The position numbers were made by a program, and so were the translations under genes. A stretch of 64,000 bases of DNA from Mixophyes australis (lineage: Eukaryota > Chordata > Amphibia > Anura > Limnodynastidae). Below are positions 22,104 to 34,590 of this stretch, in pieces. The stretch is taken from positions 6,927,434-6,991,433 of the forward strand of contig JAVHZZ010000008.1 in assembly GCA_036250195.1 (NCBI GenBank), read 5' to 3'. Within the stretch, counting starts at the first letter, position 1; every line of letters starts with the position of its first letter. The notes beneath the pieces are model-generated. The model had not been told where the DNA came from, ran no database searches, and saw only the letters and a program-made list of their open reading frames with translations.

Positions 22104-23067
22104 AACATATATAACTCTCAGTCTGTGGCTTCCTGCTGCCTCCATCCCCCTCCTTCTATCATGTCACTGCCCCTGTCACATGCAGCCCTGTCCTCACTGA
22201 CACATCACTAATCTCCTGATATACTCTGTGCTGCTGGGGACCCTGCTCCTCCACTATATAACTCTCAGTCTGTGACTTCCTGCTGCCTCCATTCCCCTCT
22301 TCACATCATGTCACTGCTCCTGTCACATGCAGCCCTGTCCTCACTAACACATCACTCATCTCCTGATATACTCTGTGCTGCTGGAGGACCCTGCGCCTTC
22401 CACTATATAACTCTCAGTCTGTGGCTTCCTGCTGCCTCCATTCCCCTCCTCACATCATGTCACTGCCCCTGTCACATGCAGCCCTGTCCTCAATAACACA
22501 TCACTCATCTCCTGATATACACTGTGCTGCTGGGGACCCTGCTCCTTCCACTATATAACTCTCAGTCTGTGGCTTCCTGCTGCCTCCATTCCCCTCCTCA
22601 CATCATGTCACTGCCCCTGTCACATGCAGCCCTGTCCTCACTAACACATCACTTATCTCCTGATATACTCTGTGCTGCTGGGGGACCCTGCTCCTTCCAC
22701 TATATAACTCTCAGTCTGTGGCTTCCTGCTGCCTCCATTCCCCTCCTCACATCATGTCACTGCCCCTGTCACATGCAGCCCTGTCCTCAATAACACATCA
22801 CTCATCTCCTGATATACACTGTGCTGCTGGGGACCCTGCTCCTTCCACTATATAACCCTCAGTCTGTGGCTTCCTGCTGCCTCCATTCCCCTCCTCACAT
22901 CATGTCACTGCCCCTGTCACATGCAGCCCTGTCCTCACTAACACATCACTCATCTCCTGATATACTCTGTGCTGCTGGGGGACCCTGCTCCTTCCACTAT
23001 ATAACTCTCAGTCTGTGGCTTCCTGCTGCCTCCATTCCTCTCCTCACATCATGTCACTGCCCCTGTC
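22104..23067. repeat. 148-bp tandem array with two-unit higher-order repeat
   Basis: Units start at about 22111, 22259, 22407, 22555, 22704, 22852 and 23001 (spacing 148 or 149), each beginning ATAACTCTCAGTCTGTGGCT; the last is truncated. Units at 22407 and 22704 share CTCAATAACACATCACTCA and ATATACACTGTG, while units at 22555 and 22852 share CTCACTAACACATCACT and ATATACTCTGTG, giving a roughly 297-bp AB dimer. Open frames of 70-100 codons through it follow from the repeat and the lack of stops, not from a gene. Confidence 0.95.
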
Positions 23068-23180
23068 CATACAAACACAATTGTACAATTGACAGATCAC
23101 TGCCTCCCACAAGATAAGCACACTAATTTCCCTATATTGCTGCGAGCATCCTGATAATCTGATTGGCTATACATTGTTTT
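23068..23180. repeat. Dispersed repeat piece adjoining the tandem array
   Basis: CACTGCCTCCCACAAGAT and neighbouring words recur at about 38455-38600, where they follow GCAGCTCTGTCCTCGCTAA, a variant of the array unit's GCAGCCCTGTCCTCACTAA. This suggests the array grew out of part of a dispersed element. Confidence 0.5.
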
Positions 23181-23258
23181 AACTCCACGTGATTCAAAAT
23201 TGGGAACATATGAAATAACACGCGATAGAGAATGATAACACAAGGGTGACCCTAAGCA

Positions 23259-23276
23259 ATATATATATATATATAT
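23259..23276. repeat. (AT)n microsatellite
   Basis: Short uninterrupted AT dinucleotide run. Confidence 0.9.
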
Positions 23277-23846
23277 ACACACTGTATGTCCACTATGTTT
23301 ATACATCTTGTTCCTATGTAAAGACCAGAGCATGAGAAATGTAAGTACAAGTATAATTTATGGGAAATCAATATTTTGTAAAGCTCTTTTAGCTGATGAA
23401 AACCAGCCGTACCTTTCATAACTGATTACACACAGAGTGCGTTATTACAGGAGGGAGGGGGAGTTCTCCTGCAGTAACAACCAGTAATGTTACCTATTGC
23501 CCTCAGAGATGTCGCCACACATAGAACTGCATTGGTGCATTTACAACATAACAGAAGAATCTGTCTGGATGACTCTCCCACAATATATATATATAAGAGA
23601 TTTTTGCAATCAGCTTCTCCAGCCTCTCCCCAACCTCTGAGACAACAGGCTCTGGGCAGGAGAGACCAGCAGGGAAGACACATATTAAATCTAACTAAAA
23701 AAAACTGGTAAATCACAGAGAACCAGTATTAGGTGTCTATAGTGCAGTCAGAAGTTCTCTGGTAATTGATCTGCAGTGTTAGGATGTTTGTATGTCCCTG
23801 TTTTATGTGCATACACAACCGTGGTGACAGAGAGGGAGATTTAATT

Positions 23847-23850
<4 letters not shown>

Positions 23851-23917
<67 letters not shown>

Positions 23918-23922
23918 GTGTG

Positions 23923-23988
<66 letters not shown>
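23851..23988. repeat. Long (TA)n microsatellite
   Basis: About 138 bp of TA dinucleotides with one interruption, TTTGTGTGTGTATATG, near 23912-23928. Frames of Tyr-Ile repeats on both strands are artefacts. Confidence 0.97.
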
Positions 23989-23989
<1 letters not shown>

Positions 23990-24989
23990 TTTAGCAGAGA
24001 AGAATTTATTGCCCTTGAAAATGAATGTATACAAAGTGGTTGTAAAGGAATTAATTAAACGTCTATATCCTAAGTGATTATGTTGCATTGCATTAGTAAG
24101 GCAGCCTCCTGTGCATATAATGTGATGTTACCACCATCCCTGCAGGCTACATCATAAAACGTACTTTACATAGGATTAGTTTAGCAGATATATCGTGCCT
24201 TCCAACTTCCAACCAATCAAACTGTTTATCTGCAATGTATACATTGTGGCACCTTTAAAACAATAGGGTATTTTTAATAGCTAAAGACCCTGCAATCATG
24301 AAACATGGAATTTGGGTGTTTTGTTAATCTCAAGGAGAGATGCAAATTATTAATAAATCTGATACCCCATTGTTGTGTCTGACTCTTTATATGTTCATGC
24401 TCATCAATGATAAGCTACGGTGATATTAATGTAGTATTGCTTGATAAATCAGTCTGCTAATATCTTTGTCTTTATTGTATTTCAACCCAAGTCACCATTA
24501 ATAAAATGTGTTTTTCTGCAGCTGTCTGTTAAACAGTGACAATGTATTCACCTGTATTTCTGTATCACGTCATAATAGGATTCTCCCCTTATTCCACTGT
24601 AACAACTGTAGTACAATAATAAATATCAACCTGTGCTACTGCCAAGAATCCTTGTCTGATATGTTATTATACAACATGATGTTACCGTTATGGAGAAATA
24701 GAAACGTCTCGGCCAAATAACATTACAGAGACATCCAACAATTGAAGTTAGATATACTATATTATTATGTGCAGTTTTGTTTTAAAAATAAGATCTAATA
24801 CTACTTATTTGTTTTATACTTGTGGCAGCATCAGACTGTGTAGTGGAAACATTTGTATCATTTTTTTTTTTGTTTTGTTTAAATGGGCACTTTGTATAAA
24901 TGTATTAGATAATACATTAAATCAACAGAGCTTAACAAACCTCTTCACCACTATGCTACAGTTAAATCATTTATTATTTCGTAGAATAG
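23989..24989. other. Unassigned sequence
   Basis: AT-rich, with no recognised gene. Confidence 0.4.
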
Positions 24990-25530
24990 TCCTCTGTGAC
25001 TTCACTACACAAGACTCTGCAGGATACATCCAATCCCTATACGGATTATAAATTCGCAAAAGAACGGACAGAAAAAAAAAACATTGACTTAATGTCACCT
25101 GTTAATAATAAAGTTATTAATGCTAAAATATTTATTTTCAAAAAAATGTTTTTTGCTATTTTTTTTCTCAGTGAAATACATTTATTAGGCTGTTGTTAAT
25201 GTCTACTGAGTATAAAATACATATTTACAGTTGCTTGTGATTGCAAACACATGTTATAGCATGTATACGAGACTTTCATCACTAGTAGTCAGGACTACAA
25301 ATAGCCTTGTAGCTGGAACTAGAGATACGGCAGAAAAACAAGTAACTTTGAGACTCTCAGAGCTGGATTCGGGCGGCTATGTGCGCTCGAGTTTGGCACA
25401 TAGTAAGTGTCCTTTGCGTTCGCGGATGCAGAGGATAGGACTGCGCAAGCGGCCATATCTCCTGCATGCGCACTGTGATTTTGCGGACAATACACTCAAA
25501 AATGCAGTATACACATACAGGAACTGTCCG
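24990..25530 (+). mobile_element. Non-autonomous DNA transposon, family B, diverged partial copy
   Basis: Shares CTGCAGGATACATCCAAT, AATGTCACCTGTTAATAATA, TCATCACTAGTAGTCAGGAC, AGAGATACGGCAGAAAAACA and GCGGACAATACACTCAAAAA with other family B copies. Terminal sequences are lost or mutated. Confidence 0.7.
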
Positions 25531-26353
25531 ATATCATTCACTCTTAAAATATGTTATCAATATATTTTAGGAGGCACCAACATAAGTATTTTGGAAGCAG
25601 AGGTAAACGTTAATGTGAGTTGGTTGTGACAAGTTATCGTCAGGTCATTTTATACTTGTAACATTAGCATTAAGCAGCCGCAGTAGATTATTTAAAGAGT
25701 GCAAGCTACAACAAAATAGTCCGCCACTGTGTGCAAATGACAGGTTAATACTTTAGCACAATCTGGTTTGATTTCAGTCCAGTATTTAAGGTAATTTTAA
25801 AATCAACTGCAATGTGTGTTTCTTAGAAAACCTCTTCTAATGTAGAATAAGAGCAACTGAGAGCTCTGCGGAAAATTTGCATGAGCCGAGATTAGAGAAA
25901 ATTATTCATTTTCTGCTTGATGTAACCGGTAGAAGTTTAATTTTGTGACGTCCCTGCATTGAGTCTCCTACCTATTGCCCTTTTCATAATTCCCTTAGAA
26001 ACTTAAGGAAGACAACACTTGGAAACATGATTATAGTACTTCTGGCTACTGCCCCCCCCCTCCAGACCGCTCCAAATCCCCCCTCTTCCCATACCATATA
26101 CACAGAACCCATCCGACTGTCCTGACACCATAAATATGGCTGCATTAACAAGGTGAGAGTGTAGTGATTGCGGATCACAGCAATTGCTACTTCTGTAAAG
26201 TATCAACAAAATATATTACAATAATTTCAATAGAACTGCATTAAATACACATAAAGTCTTTGGTAGTAGATTTTCTACTTTATTCTTGCATACATGCCGG
26301 ACATAACAAAACTATGTACCCCAATGATCCCTATTGCAAAGGTTAACGCACCA
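25531..26353. other. Unassigned sequence
   Basis: No supported gene. A C-run lies near 26052-26061. Confidence 0.4.
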
Positions 26354-26527
26354 GGGGGTAAAACTATCAAGCTGCCGGTTTGGAAAAATGGAGATGTTGC
26401 CCATAGCAACCAATAGTTATTATTTATTTAGTACATTCTACACAATGACAGCTAGAATCTGATTGGTTGCTATAGGCAACATCTCCACTTTTTCAAATCC
26501 GCAGCTTGATAAATTCCCCTTCCCCCC
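26354..26527. mobile_element. Palindromic MITE, family E copy 2
   Basis: Mirrored arms: AAAATGGAGATGTTGCCCAT and ATAGCAACCAAT on the left, ATTGGTTGCTATAGGCAACA and TCTCCACTTTTTCAAA on the right, with GGGGG and CCCCC-type termini. CCAAT lies at 26410-26414 and ATTGG at 26462-26466. No ORF. The right boundary is blurred by a C-rich run. Confidence 0.85.
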
Positions 26528-26867
26528 CAGGAGTCGATTTATGGTCTGCTGCTAAAATCACATAATTTTGCACTTTTTTTGTTCCTACATTATTATTAAC
26601 CTCAATAACACTAATTTCAAGTCATTTGCAGTAAATTTTGACCACCTCACAGATCACAGTATTATTTTCAAACATTTTCGGACAAATACTGCAGCGACCT
26701 GGCTGGATGGTAAGCGACAGAGCAATGACACAAACACACGGCAGTTTCTAGCACATCTAGGACACATTGGCACACAGCAGTGGCAGAAAAGATAAATAGG
26801 GGTCCGCCCTCCCTCCCACCCACTGTTATGTTAGATCTTAAAAAGGATTCCAAAACTCCTGAGATCC

Positions 26868-26993
26868 GACGACGTAACGATGACGTTTTGCCTCGTTTTC
26901 AAATCCGAGGGCGCGCGACTGGCTCGGTACTCGGATCTGCTAAGTTCGGGTATGTTCGGTTCTCGGGAAACCGAGCCTGAGCATCTCTAGTTT
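26868..26993. repeat. GC-rich dispersed repeat fragment (CTCGG-type)
   Basis: Contains several CGAG/CTCGG words (GGCTCGGTACTCGGATC, GTTCGGTTCTCGGGAAACCG) and ends GAGCCTGAGCATCTCTAG. It resembles one end of a palindromic element seen in frog genomes, but no second copy lies in this window. Confidence 0.35.
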
Positions 26994-28385
26994 AAATCCA
27001 CACATTCCCTTGTGCTCGGCAGAGGATAACGTTAATATATTTAAACGTTTTTAAAAATTCAGCTCAGATACATTTGCACAACAGTTATTGATCTTCTTAA
27101 CTACAAAGAAAAGTAACTTAAACAATTTTTCCTTTTAACTGTGAACTGTGTTGATAAATGAAAGGACTCAGCGGGCGATGGAGAGGCAGCACCTACAGGT
27201 GAGTACGATTTGCATTTTTAGGTTACTTTAATGATTTTTAAACAAGGAAGCCAGAAGCCTTTAGGGTGCTCGTTTAATGCTCTTCATTTTTAATTTTATG
27301 AGAAGGTTGAAACCATTCAGTGGCGAATGTGAAAACAAAAGCGATTAACTTTTATTGTGATTACGACTCCCTGAAAGTAAGTCGCTGTTCCGTACGCAGC
27401 TAAGGTCCGCAAGGATCAAGTGAAAGGACAACGATCATCAAAATATCCTTTACTAATGTTACATAATATCATATTTAATAGAAAATTGCAACATTTTCAT
27501 TACAATGTCGTGATTTTATATAGTATATTGTGACATCACCAAGATATAAAGTCTCTGGTTTCTGGGTAAATGATAGTCTTTGATAGTCTTTCTAGAGCTT
27601 TACATTTTATAATACATTTTTGTACATATAAATATTCTATTGTACTAGGCAGTATCTTCTTCTTCGCAGAGGAGACCTCTGTCAGTTCTTCTATTTCTGT
27701 CCTACACTAATAGGTAAATAGGATATAAAAGTAGCTGTCTTGTCAGTTATTATTAAATACTGTACAGCACACACGGAGCATTTTAATTCTGTCAGAGAGA
27801 GCAAAAATATTGTAGACCATAGTCACACGCCAGAATCTCTTCCTCTGATTGTAATATACATTTTAAAGAAATATAGTTAAAACATGTCAAAAATTATATC
27901 CTATTCTGGTTTCTCTACCACTGCCCCAGAACTTCTGTAAAGTATGTTTGGTATTCTGATACTCAAACGAAGTTGATGGTACTAATTGCGAGAAAATAAC
28001 ATTTGGAAGAATCTTGAAACAGTTTGTTTCTCTTATGAATACAGATGTTTCCCTAAATATTGCATTTAAAATGATAAAATTATTCCTTCTCCTTTGAGTC
28101 CTAATGCAAGAAATGCATTATATAAATAATAAACCTATTAATTATAATTGTAATAATCAGAGTAATGATTTTCAGTGAGCCCAGAATATTGCAAATATGT
28201 GATAATTTATCTTTTTAAAAGATCTTTTTAATCATTAAGGTTTTAAAACAATTGACATTCTTAGTTCCATTTATGGCTTTAGTCTTGATATTAATCTTGA
28301 TACTTTATCCACTATAATTTATATGGTGGCAATGGGAGTGGTTTTCCACAGGCCTCTGAGTGGAATTAGCTATGGAGCTGACAGT
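26994..28385. other. Unassigned AT-rich sequence
   Basis: No supported gene or repeat. Confidence 0.4.
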
Positions 28386-28895
28386 CTGCAGGTAAAAGGC
28401 TGGAAACCAAGTTATATACAGGTGTAGCACTGTGCTTATGTTAAGTTATGTACAGGTCTGAGACGTGATAAAGTAAATGTAATATGTTATTTACTTACAT
28501 GCTTTAAAGTGTTTGTATCCACAGCTAGCAGCAGGGCTGATAGGGGTGGCTGTGCTGAATAGGTGTTACAGAGCACCTGAGGAGACTTCCTTTAGATACA
28601 AGGTGGGAGTGTCGCCTGTCAGTCATCCAAGCCTGTGGGAGGAGACCTGGGTATTTAACCTGGAGTTGTGCTCTTGTTAGAGGTGACTGACACTGAACTA
28701 GTTGGCCAGTCAGTAGTGAGCTGGTCTGTGTCTAGTAAGCATTAGGGTCACCAGGAGGTGCAAGCAAAAGGTAGTTGCTTGCTGGTGTCATCCTGACAGA
28801 AGAAGTGTCATTTATTGTGATGCAAACAATAAATATATTTGATTTAAAACAAGAAGGTTCGTGTTGCTGATATCTGCTGGGTGTTCTTGCCACAG

Positions 28896-29698
28896 AAGAT
28901 GACAAAAGTGTCATGAGAAGGGTGCGTCTTGTTAATATATATCTATATATCCATATGTTTACTCTCACAATATAGCGATGTCCGTATATAGTGCAGACAT
29001 AACAATATTTTAAGGGCTGCACAACATAGGTAAACTAGATTATTCGTTTTTTTCTTATGAATATTATAATGGAATATTTTATGTTTGACTAACCAGATTT
29101 TTTTTTTTCTCCTCTTGAATTGCAACAAGCTTTTTTTTAAAAAAAAAAAAAATAACTATTCCAATTTAGGACCTGTTTCTATGGCAACTCCCATTAGCCT
29201 CTTGATAATCTTGCAAGTGTAGCCAGTTAGGATGTTGACCATCCGTACAAAGACCTCATTAAATACCATCCCACACATTGGAGAGATGGTTTTGTGTACT
29301 AACAATACATCAATTTACATAAAATACCTGCAGGAGAAGTAAATATTCCTTATAAGCCAATAATCATGGACTCAAATTAGTATTCTCTACTACAGATTAA
29401 CCAGCTTGCCTCTAGTAATTGCCGTAGCAATTATTCTTGTTTTGATGTGAAAAATCAGTAAAAAAAAAAAACAAAACAATTAGTAAATAAAATAATTATT
29501 AAAGAAATGCTGCAAAAATCTTGTAAAATTAATTATGACACAGTATTAGGTAGAGATTCTTTTTTTAAGCAAAGAAACAGCTAATGGCAACATCACATTT
29601 TCAAAAATGTCTTATTCATTAATGTATTGTGTTAGTATGACAATAATCTTACATATTTTGTCTTGCTTTGCAATACCTGAGTAACAATGCTAAACACG
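28896..29698. other. Unassigned sequence
   Basis: AT-rich, with A and T homopolymers near 29100-29150 and 29461. No recognised gene. Confidence 0.4.
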
Positions 29699-29977
29699 GT
29701 TCAGCTCTGCAAGAAGAAGACATTGAGAAGCACTGTTTCTATGTCACACAAGAGTGCTTCAGCTCTCATAATGCTGCATGCAGAAGACTGAGAAGCACTG
29801 TTTCTGTTACATGAGAGTGCTTCAGCTCTCATAATGCTGCATGCAGAAGATTGCGAGAAGCATTGTTTCTATGTCACACAAGAGTGCTTCAGCTCTCATA
29901 ATGCTGCATGCAGAAGACTGTGAGAAGCACTGTTTCTATGTCACACAAGAGTGCTTCAGCTCTCGTAATGCTGCATA
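29699..29977. repeat. 66-bp tandem repeat, about four copies
   Basis: GAGAAGCACTGTTTCT begins units at about 29724, 29790, 29855 and 29922 (spacing 65-67). Each is followed by GTGCTTCAGCTCTCATAATG and CTGCATGCAGAAGA. A partial unit precedes the first. The last decays into a GATA microsatellite. Confidence 0.92.
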
Positions 29978-29988
29978 TAGATGGATAT

Positions 29989-30014
29989 GAGATAGATAGA
30001 TAGATAGATAGGAG
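29989..30014. repeat. (GATA)n microsatellite
   Basis: About six GATA units just beyond the 66-bp array, with degenerate GATA/GATT words to about 30040. Confidence 0.85.
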
Positions 30015-30040
30015 ATAAATAGATTGATAGATGTATGATT

Positions 30041-31551
30041 GTTAGATATCAGAATTCTTTAGTGTCCCATAGCCTTCACACTTGTCCCGTTTGGATAAAA
30101 TAAATATCTTATGTTAACGATCTAGTTCAACAAATCTGTAGGACATCGTATTATGACTCTCTCCATTGCAGCTTATAATGAAACCTCTTTTAAAAATGAC
30201 TTTCATTTGCCACTATTAAAATATTTGTCAGTGTCTTAGAGGCGGCTCTGGGTTTAGTGGGCAACGCTTCCCGCATCCTAAACTCTTGTCAGCACCGTAG
30301 GATTCAGGCTGTTTGATAAGATTATAATTTTGTTTATATTGTGCTATAGGAGGACACGCTGAGCGGAACACAAGAAAATAGCTATTGTCAGCATGCAGAA
30401 TAAATCTTCTCTAAAATATAAGTGTTCTTCCCTTTCTATGTCATTATTCCTTTCATACTTCAAGTATTTCTTTGAGGGGGATTGTGTCTTACTGACAATA
30501 CAGCAACTTCAGGAAAAAAAAAAGATATTTCAGAAAAACTTATAAACTTTAGGCTGTGCCAAATGGGCTTGGATTAAGCTCAATTAAGGGCTCACTTGTC
30601 CGAAAATTCATATTGCTTTATATAAAAGAGCTACTAACAGAGGAATAACCACATATATAAGAGGCAAAGGTATTTTTGTAAAGATTGGTCATGGGGAAAC
30701 AATTATTTCCTATGTGTTTCACACTTCTGAGTCTCTAGAAGGACATTGGAGGAAGTCTCTCTATGAATAATAGTAGGACATAGATTCATGGCTGCCATGG
30801 CAACCACAGTCACATGGCACATGATGTAGTGAGCAGAGAGGCTTTGGAAAGCCCCTCTGAGCTCTGTCTGCTTTGTGACTTCCTCCTTCACCCCTTCCTT
30901 CTGCCATCACATAGCTGTGTCTGTGTCTGCCAACCAGAGAGCTTTTGAAAAGGAGATAATGATTTGTAGGAGGGTATCTAATAAACATGACTATCTGCTG
31001 CATGCTTCAAAAGTAGTTAAGTTGCTATTTAAAGGAGAAAAACAAAAAATATTCTATGTGGGATTTGTGCTTTAATATAGCAATAATGTAGATGTTGTTG
31101 GTTTAGTCTGTTTGTTAAATATGAACAACATCAAAAACTTCCTTACATATAAACAAATATAAATTAAACGCAGGATTGATCACCCTTTAATTAGCCTGCG
31201 TAACACTTTCCCCTGTTCTAAATACCACCTGTAGCTCGCATCTAAAATGTAACTGAGCTTGCTGAATCGTATCCACGCTGTTTCTTTCTATTTAGTTGGA
31301 GGTGAGTTTCGATGTGATTAGACAAAGTACCTCCGCGGTTCACAAGGTTCAGTAGTTCTTTAATTGGCCATTCCAAAAAAACAAGTCCCAATTACACAAA
31401 TGGGTATTTAATTCAAAGCAGCCTCATGAGGTGTCTAAATGCCTACTTCAAAGTTTACGTACTTGAAAATTGGCTCAAACATTCTGTGCTATTTGCCAAA
31501 CTATAATTAATATCTAGTTCTCAACTTCTGGGCTAGATTTAGCCTTCGGAC
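30041..31551. other. Unassigned sequence
   Basis: No supported gene. The open frame at 30703-31003 (minus) shows no family I recognise. Confidence 0.4.
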
Positions 31552-31878
31552 AATGGGCCTGAGTCATTAAGAAGAGCAAAGCATAAAAAATTAGTAACTT
31601 TGCACCTGGGCAAAACCATGTTGCATTGGAGGGGGGAGGTAAATTTAAAATGTGGGGACAGATTTATAGTTGGGGTAGGGCATGTCCTAGGTCAACTTTA
31701 AATTTCAGTGTAAAAATAAAGCCATCAAGTATTTGTGAGCTACATGAAAAAGCAGCCAGTATTTAACTTATGTGGAAAATAATAAACTAATTTGCACCCC
31801 TTGCATAGTAACATGGTTTCTCCCAGAGAACATATACTCCTTTTTTTGCCTTACTTTCCTTAATGACTCAGGCCCAAT
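31552..31878. mobile_element. DNA element with palindromic ends, family C copy 2
   Basis: The element 31555-31875 starts GGGCCTGAGTCATTAAG and ends CTTAATGACTCAGGCCC, with AAT on both sides (31552-31554, 31876-31878). Its inside resembles 39333-39652 in reverse (CTAGGTCAACTTTAAATTT, CAGTATTTAACTTATGTG). No ORF. Confidence 0.9.
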
Positions 31879-31904
31879 CTGTTCATATAGAATTATACAC
31901 TACC

Positions 31905-32068
31905 TAATGCATACCTTGCAACTGTCCCGATTCGCAGGCTGCAAAATGGGTGGTGCTTACCGAAAAAGTGGGTGTGGCTTTGCATGGAGCTTGCCGGTTT
32001 TGGGTGGAGTTTGGGTGGAGCAGGGGTGGGGCTTATTTTGTCTTGCTTCCAGAATTCTAAATGTTTAG
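31905..32068. repeat. Dispersed repeat, family J (CTGTCCCGATT type)
   Basis: Begins CATACCTTGCAACTGTCCCG and ends CCAGAATTCTAAATGTTTAG. GTGGGGCTTA and CAGAATTCTAAATGTT recur at 49852-50036, where the termini are CATACCTCCCAA and TTGGGAGGTATG. Probably a decayed non-autonomous element. Confidence 0.65.
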
Positions 32069-33369
32069 AGTTATGTTACTGTAATTTATATAGCTATTAG
32101 AAATCACAAGGAGTTCTGTGACGATATAACAGCACAAGACTGTAGGATGAAGGTTTATATACAGGTCAAGTTATTCTAATAAACACTAAAAGTGATGAGA
32201 TCAATGTTTATACAGATTGTATTTACCAAACGTTATACATATATTAAGATCACCTCTATTATAGAAAGTTCTATGGCTAACTCACAGCTGTACAACTGCC
32301 ATTCCAAACTTAATTTATTCTTTCTAACTATGCCTTTAAATTTTATATTAATATATTTACCATGAATTTATTTTCACTCCTGCATAGACAGCACTGAGTA
32401 ATATGTGGGATTGCAAAAGGGCTTATAAATATTTAGAGTAATTAACGTATAGAATTAACATATGCTAATTGTAAATGATGGCTGGAGAGATATTTGACAG
32501 GATGCATTTGACCTTGGTCCCATTAGCTGTTGCACGTTCCTAAACTTGGACATAAAGTAGTAGGTTATTAGTAAGACTGGGGGATGACTATTAAACCGCT
32601 TTTTTACCTAGTACTTGCAATTTCTTCAATTCTGTCCAATAGGTGAGTAGGTTATACCTACTAAACACATTCCACAGACACTGAATATTTTGGGCATTAC
32701 CACTTGGGGGTAAATGTATTAAACTGCAGATTTTGCAAGTCCCCGATAATCGCTGACTTTGCAGGGGAAATTTAAAAAAAACAATGTCTTTAAAGGCAAG
32801 TTTTAGAGTCATGTTACTGACATGTTATATGAAGAAGATCAGCCTTGATGACAAATAAAGAAGAATATTTTTTATTATTATTAAAATGATGAATGATGAG
32901 TTTGGGCTTTTATTTCAATAAAAGTTTGTTTTGACAACTGTGTTTTATTTATATTTTATTACTATGCTACTATATCAGTGTTCCATGGAACCCTTATCAT
33001 TATGCTGAACTATTGAGGTAGCCAAATGTCCACCTTGCGGTACCAGTATTCATCATTGCTCTGGTCCCCACATCCCAGGGGTGCTCAGAAGAACCTCAAA
33101 AATTTTCAGTGTGAGTAGGGAGGGGCATGCTCTTTTTTGCAGGGCCCCCCCATAGAGGCACAAGCCCACCCTAACCAACCAATGATTGGTTCCGCTATCA
33201 CTGGAACCCCTGGTTGTAGTAGGAACCCCCATTCATGTGAATATGCTGGAAATCCAACCGAAATTATTGAGCAATTAAAATGTAGAGTAAAATCTCCATG
33301 TCAAATGTATTTTGAACAAATTCACAATCAAGTCCAGCGCATATCAACCACTCGTATAACGCACATCAA
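32069..33369. other. Unassigned sequence
   Basis: No supported gene. GGGGGTAAATGTATTAAACTGC at 32706-32727 looks like one end of a family-E-like MITE without a partner. Confidence 0.35.
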
Positions 33370-33664
33370 GGGCAAACGCAGGATTTGTAGAGGGGGGTTT
33401 CCACACCACGCCACCAGTGGGCGTGACCAGCATGCATGGGGGTGTGACTATAATATTAGACAGTGATTGGCTGCACTCCAACTCTTCCTATCCCCATAAT
33501 ATACATGGGCAATGCTGCGTGCCCTACTGTTAGGTGCACACAGTTCTCCCTTTTCAAGCAGAGCCGTGTGAAGCGGGGGCAGGGTCCAGCCACCTCAATT
33601 ATACAGTGCCCCAGGCTTGGAGGAGGGGTTTTCAGGCACTAGAAAAAAAAAACCTCAGTTTGCC
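33370..33664 (+). repeat. Unnamed dispersed repeat, family A copy 2
   Basis: About 295 bp, matching 950-1242 along its length. It starts GGGCAAACGCAGGATTTG and ends CAGTTTGCC, so the ends form a short GGCAAAC inverted repeat. No target duplication found. Confidence 0.75.
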
Positions 33665-34053
33665 TACGCACATGAAAGGTGTATCTAACACATGCACAAA
33701 TGACATTTACATCACTTTTCACATGCGGTCTGCATTAGTATTTTTTGATGCAAACACAATGCTACCAAGAAACTGAGCTAAGTGTTCTTAGACCTACCCA
33801 CAGTCACATCACATAGCGAAGTGAAAGCAGAACTCAGAGATTGTATCACAGGAGCATTAGATCTCTAGGAAACCACCTGGTCCACTGCGAAACTCGATTT
33901 TGGCGCAACTTCATCTCCAAAGCACATGTATACATACCCATAAATATAGCAGAAATGTACAATAATGTACAAGATGCAGATATGCACAGTGCAGTACAAC
34001 TGAGGGTACGCTAAATACTGTTTAAAATGTAGGTGGCAGAATTAGTCTTATTA
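33665..34053. other. Unassigned sequence between two inverted family A copies
   Basis: About 390 bp without a recognised gene or repeat. Confidence 0.4.
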
Positions 34054-34293
34054 GGCAAACCGAGGGGGTGTTCCCTAGTGCCTGGAAACCCCCCTCCAAG
34101 CCTGGGGCACTGTATAATCGAGATGGCTGGACCTTGCTCCCTCTTCACACAGCTCTGCTCGAAAAGGGGGATAGGAAGAGTTGGAGAGCAGCCAAGCACC
34201 GTCTAAAATTATAGGCACGCCCCCATGCATGCTGGTCACGTCCACTGGTGGCGTGGTGTGGAAACCCCCCTCTACAAATCCTGCATTAGCCCC
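34054..34293 (-). repeat. Unnamed dispersed repeat, family A copy 3, inverted and internally shortened
   Basis: Reverse-complement match to the copies at 950 and 33370, but shorter (240 bp). The part around the CCATAATATACATGGGC segment is missing. Confidence 0.75.
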
Positions 34294-34312
34294 TGGGACA
34301 CAATGGGAGGCG

Positions 34313-34590
34313 AGTTCATACTTGCCTACTTTTTTTCTCCCTTCCGCGAGTGCTGGGGGGAATGAGTGCTAAGAATTGCGTCATTTTGTGACGCAATGAC
34401 GCAGCTGTGTGATTTTGTTGCAGGGGTTGCAGTTAAAATGTCTTAATTAGCAGCAAATCGCGATCAAGGCCCCATCTCACCCACTTCACTAGGAGTGGGC
34501 AGAATGCGGGAGAGTAGCCAGACTACCTACTTCTGTATATGGGAGTCTCCTGGACATTTAGGGAGAGTGGGCAAGTCCAGGCTAGTGGAA
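34313..34590. repeat. Dispersed repeat related to 55706-55956
   Basis: Shares the layout CATACTTG near the start, CGTCATTTTG with GACGCAATGACGC in the middle and GGGAGAGTGGGCAAGT near the end with the repeat at 55.7-55.95 kb. Boundaries approximate. Confidence 0.5.

Noticed and set aside
22272..23117. Frames of 74-98 codons with repeated SVASCCLHSPPHIMSLPLSH-type peptide
   Set aside because: They follow the 148-bp tandem unit, which is not a multiple of three; stops simply happen to be absent for about 90 codons.
23729..24088. Tyr-Ile repeat frames on both strands
   Set aside because: Translation of a TA microsatellite.
28386..28895. LTR-like stretch with GTATTTAACCTGGAG, a repeated GTCAGT region and AATAAA near 28827
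   Set aside because: It has the feel of an LTR, but I could not find TG/CA borders with a matching 4-6 bp duplication, so it is not listed as a feature.
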